From DASYHS01 sp035998295 (GTDB taxonomy: Bacteria; Pseudomonadota; Alphaproteobacteria; Azospirillales; Azospirillaceae), in contig NZ_DASYHS010000108.1 in assembly GCF_035998295.1 (NCBI RefSeq), forward strand, positions 1-21,619: a DNA stretch of 21,619 bases, in the 5' to 3' direction. This document shows, piece after piece, positions 21,354 to 21,619 of the stretch. Each line of letters begins with the position of its first letter. Within the stretch, counting starts at the first letter, position 1. A program made the position numbers and the translations under genes. The notes under the pieces are model-generated. The model did not search any database. It had not been told where the DNA came from and saw only the letters and a program-made list of their open reading frames with translations.

Positions 21354-21619
21354 CTACAGGAAGGCGACTTCCGCGAAGCTGCGGAGCTTGCGGCTGTGCA
21401 GGCGCTCCAGTCCGTTGCGGCGCAGCAGTTCCATCGCCAGCACGCCGATCTTCAGGTGCTGGTCGACCCGTTCCCGGTAGAAGCGGTTGGCCATGCCCGG
21501 CAGCTTGATCTCGCCGTGCAGCGGCTTGTCGGAGACGCACAGCAGCGTGCCGTAAGGCACCCGGAAGCGGAAGCCATTGGCGGCGATCGTGGCGCTTTCC
21601 ATGTCGAGGGCGATCGCCC
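21354..21619 (-). CDS. amn: AMP nucleosidase, C-terminal part (truncated by the window edge)
   Basis: The last 87 residues are present; the 5' part lies beyond position 21619. The segment ALDMESATIAANGFRFRVPYG contains the nucleoside phosphorylase-like DMESA motif that contacts the ribose. KPLHGEIKLPGMANRFYRERVDQHL and the ending LHSRKLRSFAEVAF are characteristic of AMP nucleosidase, which hydrolyses AMP to adenine and ribose 5-phosphate in the cytoplasm. The stop is TAG at 21354-21356. The ATG at 21602 is an internal Met of the DMESA motif and not the gene start. Confidence 0.93.
   Translation of the reverse strand, partial: AIALDMESATIAANGFRFRVPYGTLLCVSDKPLHGEIKLPGMANRFYRERVDQHLKIGVLAMELLRRNGLERLHSRKLRSFAEVAFL

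Noticed and set aside
1..21619. tRNA genes, CRISPR arrays, insertion sequences or attachment sites
   Set aside because: I looked for cloverleaf-like ends, regularly spaced repeats, transposase motifs and flanking inverted repeats and found none.

Overview
The window is about 70% GC apart from one short patch and comes from a bacterial chromosome, most likely an alphaproteobacterium of the Rhodospirillales type. That placement rests on the rpmI-rplT-pheS-pheT order, a YciB homologue, a proteobacterial AMP nucleosidase and the very high GC. It is an inference from gene content; no rRNA or marker tree was available.

Layout. Positions 1-249 are a C-rich leader. Positions 250-4427 hold the translation block rpmI, rplT, pheS and pheT on the + strand, with terminator-like hairpins after rplT and after pheT. 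Positions 4483-4902 (-) encode a small calcium-binding lipoprotein with four EF-hand loops. It diverges from a large MscS-type mechanosensitive channel (5110-7620, +), whose stop codon interlocks with that of yciB (7617-8174, -). A GlxA-type regulator overlaps an MFS transporter gene (8307-10506, +). Two metabolite exporters, LysE/RhtB and EamA/DMT, follow on the - strand (10514-12053).

The accessory centrepiece is a tightly packed - strand operon from 19894 down to 12105: a TrpB2-like PLP enzyme, a free-standing acyl carrier protein, an alpha/beta hydrolase, an orphan TRAP-type solute-binding protein, a single-module non-ribosomal peptide synthetase (C-A-T-TE), and an NTF2/SnoaL-fold protein. 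Two junctions are ATGA overlaps and the others have gaps of 4 to 20 nt, so this is one transcription unit. It starts next to an AT-rich interval (about 43% GC) and ends at a perfect 10-bp hairpin.

Three of its enzymes carry substitutions at textbook catalytic positions although their reading frames are intact. The TrpB2-like protein has Gly where the catalytic Glu belongs. The NRPS condensation domain has HRxxxDP in place of HHxxxDG. The hydrolase has Asn at the Asp position of its triad. The adenylation pocket looks like a serine pocket opened up by two glycines. My working hypothesis is a small biosynthetic system in which the PLP enzyme makes an unusual (perhaps beta-substituted) amino acid that the NRPS activates, with the ACP as partner and with EamA/LysE as possible exporters.

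The right end holds a BASS-family (bile acid:sodium symporter-like) transporter and the 3' end of amn (AMP nucleosidase), both on the - strand. I saw no tRNA, rRNA, CRISPR array, insertion sequence or integrase.
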